NCBI GenBank assembly: GCA_964374095.1
Contig: CAYJXJ010000001.1
Span: forward strand, 4,579 to 68,578
Source of the DNA: CAYJXJ01 sp964374095
Lineage (GTDB): Bacteria; Elusimicrobiota; Elusimicrobia; UBA1565; UBA9628
Direction: 5' to 3'
Length of the DNA stretch: 64,000 bases
The notes below the pieces were generated by a model. That model was not told where the DNA came from and made no database searches. It saw nothing but the letters and a program-made list of their open reading frames with translations. Positions 34,166-43,624 of this stretch are shown one piece after another. Both the position numbers and the translations under genes were made by a program. How positions within the stretch are numbered: position 1 is the first letter of the stretch; each line of letters begins with the position of its first letter.

Positions 34166-35866
34166 ATGCAGAGCAAGAAAATCGGTTTGTTGGCCCGGAC
34201 GGTTTCGACCGCCGTAGGCCGCGGCGACTTCAATGGCGCCGTCGCCGCAATCGGACGCAGCCAGGGCCGGCGTTTGAGCCTCATCAAGGACCTGACGGCC
34301 TTTTTTCCCCGCGACGACGGCCGCCAGGATTTGATGTACGAACAGGACTTCGGCCTGAGTCCTTACCGGCGGCGCTACGAGGAAGCCCGGCTGGCCGTGG
34401 CCCGCGCGAAGCTCGCGCAACGAGACCGCGACGTCTTGCTGGGCCTGCTCGACATATTTCTTGAGCGCTACCCGCGGGCCGTGAAGCGCCTGGACGGGGC
34501 GGCGGCCCGCAATCCCGATGCGTATTGGCCCCAGTTTCTGCATGCCACCGCGATCTGGCTGCACGGGGACCGGCTGCGGACGCGGGACTACCTCGCCGAC
34601 GCCCTGGGGGCGATCGATCGCGCTATCGCCTCCGAGCCTAGCCACCTCTACGCCTACGTGATCCGGGCGGGTCTTCGCCGGGAGATGGAAGACGTTCCCG
34701 GGCGTCTGGCCGACGCGCGGCGCGTGAGCCGCATGGACCCGCGGTTCGTATGGGCTCGGACCGAGTTGGCCGAGGTGCTTTCCGAGGAGGGCCACTACCG
34801 CCACGCGATCAGGGAAGACAACGCCCTCATCCGCAGATTCCCATCCCAGGCCTGGGCCTGGGCCCAGCGCGGGAGAATCCGCGGCATCAGCGGCTTCTAT
34901 CAGCTTGCGCTCCGGGACTTCGAGAAGGCCGTGGCCTTGGATGGAGAGTGCGGCCCTCTTTACGCTTGGCGCGGGGAAACCTTGCGCCGCTTGGGCCGCC
35001 ATGATTCGGCGCTCGCGGACCTCGACGCCTCGATCCGCAAAGACCCAGGCTACCGTCTGGCTCACGCCTGGCGCGGCCGCATCCATCTGCTCATGGGCCG
35101 GCATTGGGACGCGATCCGCGACTTCAACCGTTGCCTGCGGCTGGAGTCGAGGGAGATGCTGGCCCAAGCCTGGCGCGGGGAGGCGTGGTGGAAGCTCGGC
35201 GAGGCCCGGCGCGCGGCCGAGGACTTCGCCGCGATCTACCCGGCCCAGCCCCGAGCCCTGTGGAATGCGCGCCTGCAGCCTCGGGAGACCCAGGAGAACT
35301 ACTTCCTACTCGATCCGGGCCCCGGCGGGAGGCGCCAGCGCGATTTCTGGGCGGACCTCGATTCGGGCGTGAAAGCCGCGCCTGGCGACCCGTGGGCGTG
35401 GGCCTTCCGGGGCGCTTGCCGCTCGGAGGAGGGTTTCCTGCGCGAGGGCGTGGCGGATCTCACGCGCGCCCTGCAGCTCGACCCGAGCCTGGCCTTCGCC
35501 GCGGCGTGGCGGGGTGAGTCCATCCGGCGTATGGGAGCCCCGGCGCGGGCCCTGGCGGACTTGGACGCCGCGGTCCGCAAGGATCCCGACAACCTCTGGG
35601 CCTGGGCCTGGGCGTGGCGGGGGCTGGCGTTGAAGGAGACCGGGCGGCTCGATGCCGCGTTGGAATCCTTCGACCGAGCCACGCAGGGGCCGTCGCAGCG
35701 TTTCGCCCGGGCCCACGTGTGGCGGGGCGAGGTCCTCTGGGCGCTTGGCCGTCGTTCCCAGGCGGCCGCGGCCTTCCAGCGCGCCTTCTACCTGGACGGT
35801 AAATGCGTCGAGGCGCGGCGTTGGTGTGCCAGGACCCGCGCGGCGGCCCTGGGCACGCTTCCCTAG
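34166..35866 (+). CDS. TPR repeat protein (2)
   Basis: 566 residues. A 60-residue N-terminal lead (SKKIGLLARTVSTAVGRGDF, then QDLMYEQDFGLSPYRRRYEE) precedes the TPR arrays and is related to an internal segment of the giant TPR protein. The repeat signature is AWRGETLRRLGRHDSALADL. The insert YPAQPRALWNARLQPRET (residues 350-370) is the counterpart of the inserts in the other TPR proteins. No export signal. It heads a second unit whose next six genes encode exported proteins, so it may link the cytoplasmic and envelope parts of the system. Confidence 0.78.
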   Translation: MQSKKIGLLARTVSTAVGRGDFNGAVAAIGRSQGRRLSLIKDLTAFFPRDDGRQDLMYEQDFGLSPYRRRYEEARLAVARAKLAQRDRDVLLGLLDIFLERYPRAVKRLDGAAARNPDAYWPQFLHATAIWLHGDRLRTRDYLADALGAIDRAIASEPSHLYAYVIRAGLRREMEDVPGRLADARRVSRMDPRFVWARTELAEVLSEEGHYRHAIREDNALIRRFPSQAWAWAQRGRIRGISGFYQLALRDFEKAVALDGECGPLYAWRGETLRRLGRHDSALADLDASIRKDPGYRLAHAWRGRIHLLMGRHWDAIRDFNRCLRLESREMLAQAWRGEAWWKLGEARRAAEDFAAIYPAQPRALWNARLQPRETQENYFLLDPGPGGRRQRDFWADLDSGVKAAPGDPWAWAFRGACRSEEGFLREGVADLTRALQLDPSLAFAAAWRGESIRRMGAPARALADLDAAVRKDPDNLWAWAWAWRGLALKETGRLDAALESFDRATQGPSQRFARAHVWRGEVLWALGRRSQAAAAFQRAFYLDGKCVEARRWCARTRAAALGTLP

Positions 35867-35876
35867 CCCCGGGCAC

Positions 35877-36920
35877 GTGGTCCTGACCGGGTTGCTCCTC
35901 GCGGTGGGTGCGGCGGCCGCCCCGTTGTCGGTTGAGGAACTCCCCGAGACCCTGCGGCGTATTTACGGGGGGACGGCCCTGCCTAGCCTAACGCAGGCGC
36001 GCGAGATTGTGGCTGGAATCGAGTTGACGATCGCCACCAGCACCCCGAAGCCGCTCGAACACCAACGCTTAGTCTCCGAGTGCGTCCAGAAGGCGGACTG
36101 GGACGGCGTCCTCGAGCAAACGCTTAGCCGGGAGGTCGAGGCCGCCTACCTGGCGGAGCGCCTCTGCGCCCGCGACCTCCGAGGATGCGTGTCTCCGGAA
36201 GGCCGCCCGGCGTGCTCCCAAGCCGTGGAAGTGCGTCCTTTCTGCGGCGATCTGTTCAATACCTTGTGCATCGAATCCATCGGGGCCGGAGCGCGCGAAC
36301 TCACATTCTGCTGCCTGGGAGTCAAGAGCATATTCTTGGAATCTGATCCGGGGGAATTGGCGCGGATCTCGGCCGAGGGCGGACTCGATCGCCTGGCGAG
36401 GCTTTGGAGGGATCTCTTCTTGCGCGGGGACACGCGGTTCTGCACCGAATTGCCCTACTTTCGGGACAACCCGGCGGGCTGCCAGGCCGCGGCGTCCTGG
36501 CAGCGCTTGGGTGAGCGCGCCTGCGCCGCGCTCAACGAAGAACAGAGGCAGGACTGCATCGACCGGGCATTGATTCTGTCCGCGGCGAGTTCCCGGGACC
36601 CATCGCGCTGCGGCGGCAACGCCCTATGCCGTGCCGTGGTAGGGGCGGGGAGCGCCTGTCTACCGAGCTCCCTCGCGGCTCAGAAAAGCGATGCTTTTCG
36701 GTCTTGGTGTGCCCACCGGTTGGAGCGGATGCGCGTGATGCCCTCCCCCGAGCTCGTCGCGGCGACTCGACAGCGGGCCCTGGCCCAACTGGCCCTGATG
36801 AAGGCGTGGATCGGCTACCGCGCGGGAGAGAGCCTCCCGCCCGGGGGTCAAGAGTCGCTGCGGACTCATCTCGATCTGGTGAACGCGTCCGCTCGCGGGT
36901 TGGGGGGAGGATTGCCGTAG
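35877..36920 (+). CDS. Exported Cys-rich protein, family CRP (member 1)
   Basis: 347 residues; GTG start ten bases after the TPR gene, giving a hydrophobic export segment VLTGLLLAVGAAAAPLS. It has about 20 cysteines, many in short pairs (FCGDLFNTLC, TFCCLG). Near residue 245 is the family signature RCGGNALCRAVVGAGSACL, which recurs as CGGDAYC...C, CGGDGLC...C and CGAGWLC...C in the genes at 36929, 39637 and 57505. A charged, Ala/Leu-rich helical C-terminus follows. No known family is recognised. An envelope protein with disulfides or bound metal is likely from the composition. Confidence 0.65.
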   Translation: MVLTGLLLAVGAAAAPLSVEELPETLRRIYGGTALPSLTQAREIVAGIELTIATSTPKPLEHQRLVSECVQKADWDGVLEQTLSREVEAAYLAERLCARDLRGCVSPEGRPACSQAVEVRPFCGDLFNTLCIESIGAGARELTFCCLGVKSIFLESDPGELARISAEGGLDRLARLWRDLFLRGDTRFCTELPYFRDNPAGCQAAASWQRLGERACAALNEEQRQDCIDRALILSAASSRDPSRCGGNALCRAVVGAGSACLPSSLAAQKSDAFRSWCAHRLERMRVMPSPELVAATRQRALAQLALMKAWIGYRAGESLPPGGQESLRTHLDLVNASARGLGGGLP

Positions 36921-36928
36921 GCGCCGCA

Positions 36929-37834
36929 GTGGCGCTGGCCGTGGCCGCCGCCTTGCTGCCGGCGCGGTCCCAGGGCGCGCCGGCTGTTCTCGCTGGCCTA
37001 GAGGAGGACTACGAGCGGCTGAAATCCCCGCCCCGTCCCGATGACCTCGGGGCTTGCGCCGTCGCTTGGCCGGAGTTCACCCGGACGCCCTTCTACCGCG
37101 AGCACCGCCACGAGCTGGTGGCCGCCCTTCTTTGCCCCAAAGATTTGTCGGCCTGCGACGGCCCCGACGGCCCCCGGCTCGCCGAGTTTTGCGAGGAAGC
37201 CCGTTATTTTCTCTGCCTCGACTCGATCCGGTCCCATAGTCCCGATCGAAACGCCTGCCGCCAGTACCTTGCCCAGATCTCGTCCAATGTCGGGCAAGAT
37301 GATAAATATGATCGGGCCGCCTTTGGCCGGGATGCTCCCCTCTTTGAAAGATCCGTCGCACTCCTCGAGGCGGCGGTGACGCGCGCCGACACCGCCTACT
37401 GCCGGGAATTCTCGCTTCCGGCCTACCGGCAGGAATGCCGGCGGCGTCTGTCCTTCGCCCGCGGGCCGGCCGGCTGCCGCAAGATCGGCGAGGCTTGCGT
37501 GCGCCATGTCTGTTTGGGGGCCGCGGCCGCGATGGCCGCCTCCGGAGATCCGTCGCGCTGCGGCGGCGATGCGTATTGCGCTGCTTTATTTGGGGACCCA
37601 GCCGTGTGCGCCGCCGAATCGCTCAGTTCGCCCGGACAGCTCCTTCGCCGGTTCTGCGCCGATCCCGGGGCGCGGGTCACGGCCGCCGCGTGCCGGTTCC
37701 TCTCTCTGGCGGCCGAGGCGCGCGGGAAACTCAAAGGTCTCGCCGGCTCGTCCGCCGGCCTGCGCCGGATCGATGAGATGTCGGCGTCCGTCGGCCCGCT
37801 CTGCGTTCCGGCCGCCTCCCCCCACGCCCATTAG
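36929..37834 (+). CDS. Exported Cys-rich protein, family CRP (member 2)
   Basis: 301 residues if started at GTG 36929, eight bases after member 1; MALAVAAALLPARSQGAPA would be the export segment. The GGGGAGG at about 36903-36909 lies too far upstream for that start, so translation may begin slightly earlier at a rare codon. Contains EFCEEARYFLCLDS, the signature GDPSRCGGDAYCAALFGDPA followed by VCAAES, and a helical end. Cysteine positions follow member 1. Function unknown. Confidence 0.6.
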   Translation: MALAVAAALLPARSQGAPAVLAGLEEDYERLKSPPRPDDLGACAVAWPEFTRTPFYREHRHELVAALLCPKDLSACDGPDGPRLAEFCEEARYFLCLDSIRSHSPDRNACRQYLAQISSNVGQDDKYDRAAFGRDAPLFERSVALLEAAVTRADTAYCREFSLPAYRQECRRRLSFARGPAGCRKIGEACVRHVCLGAAAAMAASGDPSRCGGDAYCAALFGDPAVCAAESLSSPGQLLRRFCADPGARVTAAACRFLSLAAEARGKLKGLAGSSAGLRRIDEMSASVGPLCVPAASPHAH

Positions 37835-37835
37835 C

Positions 37836-38696
37836 ATGGCCGCGCTTCTTTCCCTGCTGTTGACGGTCGCGGCGGCCGGGGAGGGCCGCGTGGGCGTTCT
37901 CGTTGTCGCCCACGGCCGCGAGGCGGGGTGGAACCGCGAGGTGTTGGCCGCATCGGCGCCGCTGCGCCGGACGGCTCCGGTCGAGGTGGCCTTTGGACGC
38001 GCCGCCGCCGATTCCATCCAGGGCGCGTTGGAGCGGCTGGAAGCGGCGGGAGCCGACCGTATCGCGGTCGTTCCCCTCTTCCTGTCGGCGGAGAGCTTCG
38101 GTGACCGCATCGAGCGGGTCTTGGGCTTGTTGCCGAAGGCGCCGGAGCCGCCGGTCCATGGAGCCGACATCCGCGGGCACATGGCTTACTGGAGGGTGCT
38201 CAGCCGGGCGCGGTTGGGCTTGGCCCGGTCGGGGCTCCTTGAAAGCGAGCTTGCCGGTGAAATCCTCGCCGACCGCGCCCGTGAGTTGAGCGTTCGGCCC
38301 CGAAAGGAGGCGGTCCTGGTCGTATCCCACGGCGCGGCCGATCCCGTCACGGATTGGGGGTGGCTGGCCCACTCCAACCGGCTGGCCGAGAGAATTCGCC
38401 AAGACCGCCCCTACCAAGAGGTCGGGGTGGAGACTCTCCGCGAGGATCGACTCGAGACGCGAGCCCAGGCCGAGGACATGCTCCGCCAGCGGGTGGACGC
38501 GTGGCAGCGTCGGGGACTCGACGTGATCGTCGTGCCGCTTCGGCTATTCGACCCGGGTCCGGTCGCCACGGTCCTGGTTGGAAGAAAGGTTAAGTTCAAC
38601 GGTCGGGGAATGCTGCCGCACCCCAAGGTGACGCTCTGGCTCAAGGAACGCGCCCGCGCCGTGTGCGCGGAGGAGGGATGGCCGTCGCCCTTTTAA
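37836..38696 (+). CDS. Exported CbiX/SirB-fold (chelatase-like) protein
   Basis: 286 residues with an N-terminal export segment (MAALLSLLLTVAAAGEG). It has two CbiX-type halves: GVLVVAHGREAGWN then RIAVVPLFLSAESFGDR, and AVLVVSHGAADPVTDWG then VIVVPLRLFDPGPVATVL. In CbiX/SirB chelatases the active site uses a His in the HG motif and a second His after VPLFLxxG. The first His is kept in both halves, but the second is replaced (SAESF and FDPGP). An exported chelatase fold with an incomplete metal site is unusual; metal or tetrapyrrole binding rather than insertion is possible. Two bases separate it from the Cys-rich gene. Confidence 0.72.
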   Translation: MAALLSLLLTVAAAGEGRVGVLVVAHGREAGWNREVLAASAPLRRTAPVEVAFGRAAADSIQGALERLEAAGADRIAVVPLFLSAESFGDRIERVLGLLPKAPEPPVHGADIRGHMAYWRVLSRARLGLARSGLLESELAGEILADRARELSVRPRKEAVLVVSHGAADPVTDWGWLAHSNRLAERIRQDRPYQEVGVETLREDRLETRAQAEDMLRQRVDAWQRRGLDVIVVPLRLFDPGPVATVLVGRKVKFNGRGMLPHPKVTLWLKERARAVCAEEGWPSPF

Positions 38697-39640
38697 CCGT
38701 CCTTTTGGCCGTTGCGAGCTCTTGGGCCGCGGGGCCCTCCTCGGGGCCGTCCTTTGCCCTCTTCGCGGTGGCTTTCAGCCCCGATGGAAATTCCGTGGCG
38801 GTCGGGGACCTCGAGGGCGTCGTCCGTCTTTGGGACGCCCGGACAGGCGCCCGGAGGGCCGAACTCAAGGGCCATGGCGAGCGGGTCACGGCTTTGGCGT
38901 TTAGCCCTGACGGTCGAGTCCTGGCTTCCGGCGGCGATGACGAAGCCGTCCGCCTCTGGGATCCTCGCTCCGGTGCGGCGCTTGGAACATGGGTCGGCCA
39001 CGAGCGCTGGGTCTTGTCCTTGGCCTTCAGCCCCGACGGGATGGTCCTGGCGTCGGGTTCGGCGGACCGCACGATCCGCCTGTGGGAGGCGTCCTCGGGA
39101 AGACTGCTGCGGGTCCTCGAAGAACCCAACAAGGATTGGGTGCTTTCACTGGCCTTCTCCCCGGACGGCGAGTTCCTGGCCGCGGGAGGCGCCGACAACA
39201 TGGCCCGACTTTGGGATCCCCGTTCCGGGACTCTGAAGCGTACGCTCAAGGGCCACCATGGGTGGGTGCGGGCGGTGGCCATGGATCGGGCGGGGAGACT
39301 CCACACCGGGTCGTTGGACGGGACCGTCGCGGCCTGGGACGCGCGTACCGGGGCGTTGCTGCGCCGGGCGCGGGCCGGGAGCAGTTGGGTCCAGGCCCTC
39401 GCGGTCTCTCCGGATGGCTCGCTTCTGGCGACGGCCTCCGCTGACCCGCTCGTTCGACTCTGGAGCGCCGCCACGCTCCTCCCCGTGCGCGAGCTTGAAC
39501 GCCCCGAGGAGTGGCCCACCGGCCTGAACTTCTCGCCGGACGGCTCTCGCTTGGCCGCCGCTTTCTCCTACGGGATGAGGTGGCTGGTTTGGGACGTCAC
39601 ATCCGGCCGATTGACCCGCGGTTCAGGAGGACGTCCATGA
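38678..39640 (+). CDS. Exported seven-bladed WD40 propeller protein
   Basis: 320 residues; ATG at 38678 has a GGAGG site and gives the signal peptide MAVALLTVLLAVASSWA. Seven WD40 repeats follow, each with an AFSPDG-type turn and a VRLWD-type end; the fifth is degenerate (AVAMDRAG). This is a single closed beta-propeller and nothing else. WD40 propellers are protein-binding platforms; exported ones are rare in bacteria. Overlaps the CbiX gene by 19 bases and the next gene by four. Confidence 0.82.
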   Translation: MAVALLTVLLAVASSWAAGPSSGPSFALFAVAFSPDGNSVAVGDLEGVVRLWDARTGARRAELKGHGERVTALAFSPDGRVLASGGDDEAVRLWDPRSGAALGTWVGHERWVLSLAFSPDGMVLASGSADRTIRLWEASSGRLLRVLEEPNKDWVLSLAFSPDGEFLAAGGADNMARLWDPRSGTLKRTLKGHHGWVRAVAMDRAGRLHTGSLDGTVAAWDARTGALLRRARAGSSWVQALAVSPDGSLLATASADPLVRLWSAATLLPVRELERPEEWPTGLNFSPDGSRLAAAFSYGMRWLVWDVTSGRLTRGSGGRP

Positions 39641-40662
39641 TTTGGGCCGTCCTGGCCGCTGCCGTGGCGGTGGCCGGGCCGGGGCGCGCTTCCTCCGAGG
39701 ATGGGCCTCCCGGGCTGCCCGCGCCCGTCCCGGCGGGGATCGAGGAGGGCGCGGCCGCCCTGGCCCGCGTGGGACGTGCGCTCGCCGATCCAGATGCCGG
39801 CGAGTCGCTCAAATTCTGCCTGGAATGGCTGCCGCCCGGCAACGCCGCCCGGCGGGCGCCCTATCATCCCTCCTTGTTCAAGTACTACGCGATGCGGCTG
39901 CTTTGCCGCGGCGATGCTTGGTCCTGCCTGGAGGATCGCCGCCGCGACCCCAACATCCTGGAGTTCTGCGACGAGGTGATTTTCCCCGAACTGGTCGTCG
40001 GCATCGGACGCGGGCGCGTCGAGCCGGAGTCCTGCGCGCGGGCGCTCTCCTTCATGGACCATGTCGAACTCCCCGCGGGAAGGGCCTCCGATGTCTGCGG
40101 CGCCTTCATTCGGGCCATTGCAGGTCGCGAGCCGCAATTCTGTGACCGCCATGCGCGCGACGGCGCGGATCACCTTCTGCGATGCCGCGAATTGGTCGAT
40201 TTCGCCCGTGCGGACCGCGACTGCGGGACGTGGCGAGAGACGGACCGCTCCTTTTGCGAGTCCATCAGAGGGCTTTACGCGGCGGCTCGCGCGGGGGACG
40301 CCGGGCCGTGCGGCGGAGACGGCCTCTGCCTTGCCGGCCTGCGCGAGCCGAGTTTTTGCGGCTCGATCGAGTCGTTCATCGCAGGCGGCGCTCAGCGGCA
40401 GGCGTGTGCCATGTTCGCCCAGGACCGCGGCCGCCGCGCCCATGCGCGGCTGGCGGAAGCCGTCGCGCGGGCGCGGGCGGACCTCGCGGGACTGCGCGGC
40501 GCGGGGCGGGGCGCGCAGGTCTTGGATTGGCTGGGGAGGGCGGACTCTTATTTAGCGGCCGTGAGCGCTTGGTCCCTGCGCCGGGCGCCGCCCGCGTACG
40601 TGCCATCGGGGGAGATGAACGAAAAACTGCCGGGTCATTCGAAGGAGCACCTCGGCCAATGA
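39637..40662 (+). CDS. Exported Cys-rich protein, family CRP (member 3)
   Basis: 341 residues with an export segment MIWAVLAAAVAVAGPGRAS. Cysteines are spread through the chain, with the family signature PCGGDGLCLAGLREPSFCG near residue 230 and RELVDFARADRDCGTW before it. The C-terminal 70 residues are a charged helix without Cys. It sits between two WD40 genes with four-base overlaps to each, so these exported proteins are probably made together in fixed amounts. Function unknown. Confidence 0.65.
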   Translation: MIWAVLAAAVAVAGPGRASSEDGPPGLPAPVPAGIEEGAAALARVGRALADPDAGESLKFCLEWLPPGNAARRAPYHPSLFKYYAMRLLCRGDAWSCLEDRRRDPNILEFCDEVIFPELVVGIGRGRVEPESCARALSFMDHVELPAGRASDVCGAFIRAIAGREPQFCDRHARDGADHLLRCRELVDFARADRDCGTWRETDRSFCESIRGLYAAARAGDAGPCGGDGLCLAGLREPSFCGSIESFIAGGAQRQACAMFAQDRGRRAHARLAEAVARARADLAGLRGAGRGAQVLDWLGRADSYLAAVSAWSLRRAPPAYVPSGEMNEKLPGHSKEHLGQ

Positions 40663-42563
40663 GACTCGACGCTTCCGCCGCCGCCCTGGTGCTTTCCCTG
40701 GCGCCGTGCTTGGCGGAGGCGACAGTCCAGCGGACTGCCGTCCACGCCATCGCGTTTAGCGCCGACGGCCGGCTGTTGGCGACGGGCGCGGAGGACCGCA
40801 GGATTAAGGTATGGAATCTGGACGGCGAGTCCCCGCCGCGCGAGCTGGCCGGCCACGGGGGCTCCGTGGGGGCGCTCGCCTTCCACCCGGGGCGGCCGTG
40901 GCTGGCTTCGGGTGGGATGGACGACACGATCAGGATTTGGGACGTCGTCTCCGGCACGACGGTGGCGACGCTGCGGGGCCACGAGCGGTGGATCACGGCC
41001 CTGGCCTTCGATCCCGGCGGAGGGCCGCTCGCCTCGGCTTCGGCAGACCGGACGGTACGCCTTTGGGATCCTGCGACCGGGCGGGAACTTGGGAGGATGC
41101 GTCGAGCGGAGGATTGGGCGTTGTGCCTGGCCTTTAGCCCCGACGGCCGGAGGCTTGCGGCCGGGGCGGCCGATCATCGGGTGCGGATCTGGGATCGGGC
41201 TTCCGGCGTCCTGGAGCGCTCGCTCGACGGACACGCGCGTTGGGTCACTTCCGTGGCGTTCTCGCCGGATGGGCGCCGCATCTACTCCGCGTCCTTAGAC
41301 GGCACGGTGCGCGAGTGGGATGCAGTCTCAGGGGCGGCACTCCGGACCGTCCACTCCGGGTCCGGCTGGATGACATCGGTCGCGGTCAGCGCCGATGGGC
41401 GATTTGTCGCCGCGGGGGCTTTCAGCGGGACGGTCCGCGTGTGGAATGCCGACTCTATGACGCTGGCGACGGACCGCATCGAGGCGGTCCCTTGGATCAC
41501 CCAAATAGCTTTCAGCCCCGATAGCCGGAGGTTGGGCGTGGCCTCGCGCTACGAAGGCCTGGTCAAGGTCTGGGAAACCGCGACCTGGAAGCGGGAGGCG
41601 CAGCTGCGGAGCATGGCGGGAGGGACGCGCCTGGTCAATACGCTGGCCGTCTCCGGCGACGGCGGGAAGCTCGCCGGGTCGCAAGACGGCGGGGAGGTCG
41701 CGGTGTGGGACTGGCGGCGTCGTCGGCTCCTTCACCGTCATCGGCCGTATCACGAATCGGCGGACGGCGTGGCGTGGTCCCGAAGAGCGGACCGTCTGAT
41801 TGTCATCGGCCACGGCCGGGCCGCGCGCTGGATCGACCTAAAAGACGGAGCGGTCGTCCGGGAGCTTCCCGAGGTAGGCGGCGACCTCGTCGCGATGGCC
41901 CCCGCGTCCGGCCTCATGGCGGCGCCCGCGGCCGATGGGAGCGTCGGGCTTCGAGCGTGGGAGGACGGGTCCTACGTGGGTCGCCTGGAAAGGGCCTCGG
42001 GAGAGGACTTGCTCGGGTTGTCGTTTGCGCCCGGGGGCTCGCGGCTCGCGTCTTGGGACAAAGTTGGGAATATCTCCGTCTGGAATATCCCCGATGGGAC
42101 GCGGCGGGATTTCCCATCTCCCGCCGGCGGGGTGGGGCGGGTCGCGTTTCTGGGACGCCGTGAGGAGGTCGTGGCGGTCGCGGCCGGGGATATCCGCCTG
42201 CTGGAGGCTGGATCCGGAGCGACCCTGTCGATCCTGGAACCAGCCCGGGTCCTGTCGCAGGACTACGCGGGGCTCAATCCCGTCTCCTTGGTGGCGGTGA
42301 AGGACGGCCGGTTCGTCGCCGCGGCCTGGGCCGACGGCAATGTAAGTCTCTGGGACGTCCAGGACCCCCGCGGCCCCGTAAAGTTAGCGGAGCGGGTGCT
42401 GACCGGCGGCGCCCCGGAAAACGAGGTGGACCGTCTGACCTCCCTGGCCTGGATTTCCGGCGAGACAGTCGCCGCCGGTCTCGTGCAGGGGCGCATCCGG
42501 CTCTGGGATTATAAGAGGGAGGACGTCTGGCTTCTGGATCCGGCCCTGTCGAGACGCCCTTGA
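40659..42563 (+). CDS. Exported 14-bladed (double) WD40 propeller protein
   Basis: 634 residues with an export segment MRLDASAAALVLSLAPCLAE. I count fourteen WD40-type repeats, the first seven canonical (AFSPDG / VRIWD), the second seven more divergent (GVAWSRRA, LVAMAPAS, RVAFLGRR). This equals two seven-bladed propellers. Last gene of the 34166-42563 unit; the next gene has its own promoter. Confidence 0.8.
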   Translation: MRLDASAAALVLSLAPCLAEATVQRTAVHAIAFSADGRLLATGAEDRRIKVWNLDGESPPRELAGHGGSVGALAFHPGRPWLASGGMDDTIRIWDVVSGTTVATLRGHERWITALAFDPGGGPLASASADRTVRLWDPATGRELGRMRRAEDWALCLAFSPDGRRLAAGAADHRVRIWDRASGVLERSLDGHARWVTSVAFSPDGRRIYSASLDGTVREWDAVSGAALRTVHSGSGWMTSVAVSADGRFVAAGAFSGTVRVWNADSMTLATDRIEAVPWITQIAFSPDSRRLGVASRYEGLVKVWETATWKREAQLRSMAGGTRLVNTLAVSGDGGKLAGSQDGGEVAVWDWRRRRLLHRHRPYHESADGVAWSRRADRLIVIGHGRAARWIDLKDGAVVRELPEVGGDLVAMAPASGLMAAPAADGSVGLRAWEDGSYVGRLERASGEDLLGLSFAPGGSRLASWDKVGNISVWNIPDGTRRDFPSPAGGVGRVAFLGRREEVVAVAAGDIRLLEAGSGATLSILEPARVLSQDYAGLNPVSLVAVKDGRFVAAAWADGNVSLWDVQDPRGPVKLAERVLTGGAPENEVDRLTSLAWISGETVAAGLVQGRIRLWDYKREDVWLLDPALSRRP

Positions 42564-42586
42564 AATCTCCATGAATATCGGGCACC

Positions 42587-42615
42587 TTGACTTTCGATTC
42601 ATCGGCTGTTAAACT
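42587..42615 (+). promoter_or_regulatory. Sigma-70-type promoter for the second WD40 unit
   Basis: TTGACT at 42587-42592 and TAAACT at 42610-42615, spaced 17 bases, with CTGTTAAACT around the -10. It lies in the 74-base spacer after the previous WD40 gene. Confidence 0.65.
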
Positions 42616-42637
42616 GATGCTATAGGGGATGTGAGGA

Positions 42638-43624
42638 GTGACGCCGATTCTCGCAACAATGTTATTGTTGGCCCGGTTCGGAAGTGGCCTCATGGCTGCC
42701 GGCCCGGCCCCGCAGCCTCACGTGTCTTTCGATCCCCATGGGGGCGAGACCAGCACGGCGGCGGTTTCATTCCTCGCCTTCTCCAAGGACAGCCGGGATG
42801 CTATCGTCGGTTATGGGGACGGCGCCATCCGGGTCTGGGACCTTTCGGGCCGGATCCTCAAGGCTGAGTTGGAGGGACACGGCAAGACCGTGCGGCACCT
42901 GGAGGTCTCCCCGGATGGACGGCGGCTCTTGAGTTGCGGCGACGACAAAGACGCGCGGCTTTGGGACTTGAAGACGCGCAAGACCCTGAAGGTCTTCGCC
43001 GGGCACTCGGATTTCGTGCGCGGGTGCGAGTTTCTCCCAGGGGGCAAGAGGATCGCCACGGTTTCCGACGACCTCACGCTGAGAATCTGGGATATTCGCA
43101 CCGGCGCCCCGCTCGAATCGCTCGGGGGCGGGCATTCCAAGGACATCCACGCTCTGGCGATTTCGCCCGATGGGCGGCGGGCTCTGTCGGGAGGCCTTGA
43201 TAAGACCGTGGTGCTGTGGGATCTGGCCGAACGTAGGGTCCTGCGGCGCTTGGAAGGCCACCAGGATTGGGTGGTCTCCGTGGAGTTCTCCCCCGACGGC
43301 AAGCTCGCCTACTCGGGGGGCCAGGATTATTCGGTGCGGATTTGGGACCTCGAGCGCGGCCGAGCCCTCAGGACTATCCCAACGAAGGGTTGCTCATTCT
43401 CCCACCAATTCTCCCCGGACCGGCGGCGCGCCGTCATTTCAAACCACAAGGATCATGCCCATCTTTGGGATATCCCGGCGGGGCGTCAACTGCGCGAATT
43501 CCACATCGACACCTCCGGAGGTGATTTCGTCGAGTCGCTCGGCCTCTCCCCGGACGGCAGTTTCGTGCTGTTGGGAACGGGCTTCGGCAAGATCGTGAGC
43601 TTCGACCTCCGGGAGGGGCGGTGA
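42638..43624 (+). CDS. Exported seven-bladed WD40 propeller protein
   Basis: 328 residues. GTG at 42638 gives MTPILATMLLLARFGSGLMA as the export segment, but its GAGGA site abuts the start codon, so the true start might be the downstream ATG at 42659. Seven WD40 repeats (HLEVSPDGRRLLSCG, SVEFSPDGKLAYSGG, SLGLSPDGSFVLLG) account for the whole mature chain. Followed by a four-base overlap. No partner-specific insert is seen. Confidence 0.8.
   Translation: MTPILATMLLLARFGSGLMAAGPAPQPHVSFDPHGGETSTAAVSFLAFSKDSRDAIVGYGDGAIRVWDLSGRILKAELEGHGKTVRHLEVSPDGRRLLSCGDDKDARLWDLKTRKTLKVFAGHSDFVRGCEFLPGGKRIATVSDDLTLRIWDIRTGAPLESLGGGHSKDIHALAISPDGRRALSGGLDKTVVLWDLAERRVLRRLEGHQDWVVSVEFSPDGKLAYSGGQDYSVRIWDLERGRALRTIPTKGCSFSHQFSPDRRRAVISNHKDHAHLWDIPAGRQLREFHIDTSGGDFVESLGLSPDGSFVLLGTGFGKIVSFDLREGR

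Noticed and set aside
37836..38696. Calling this a cobalt or iron chelatase (CbiX/SirB)
   Set aside because: The second metal-site histidine is missing in both halves and the protein is exported, so the enzyme name would overstate the evidence.
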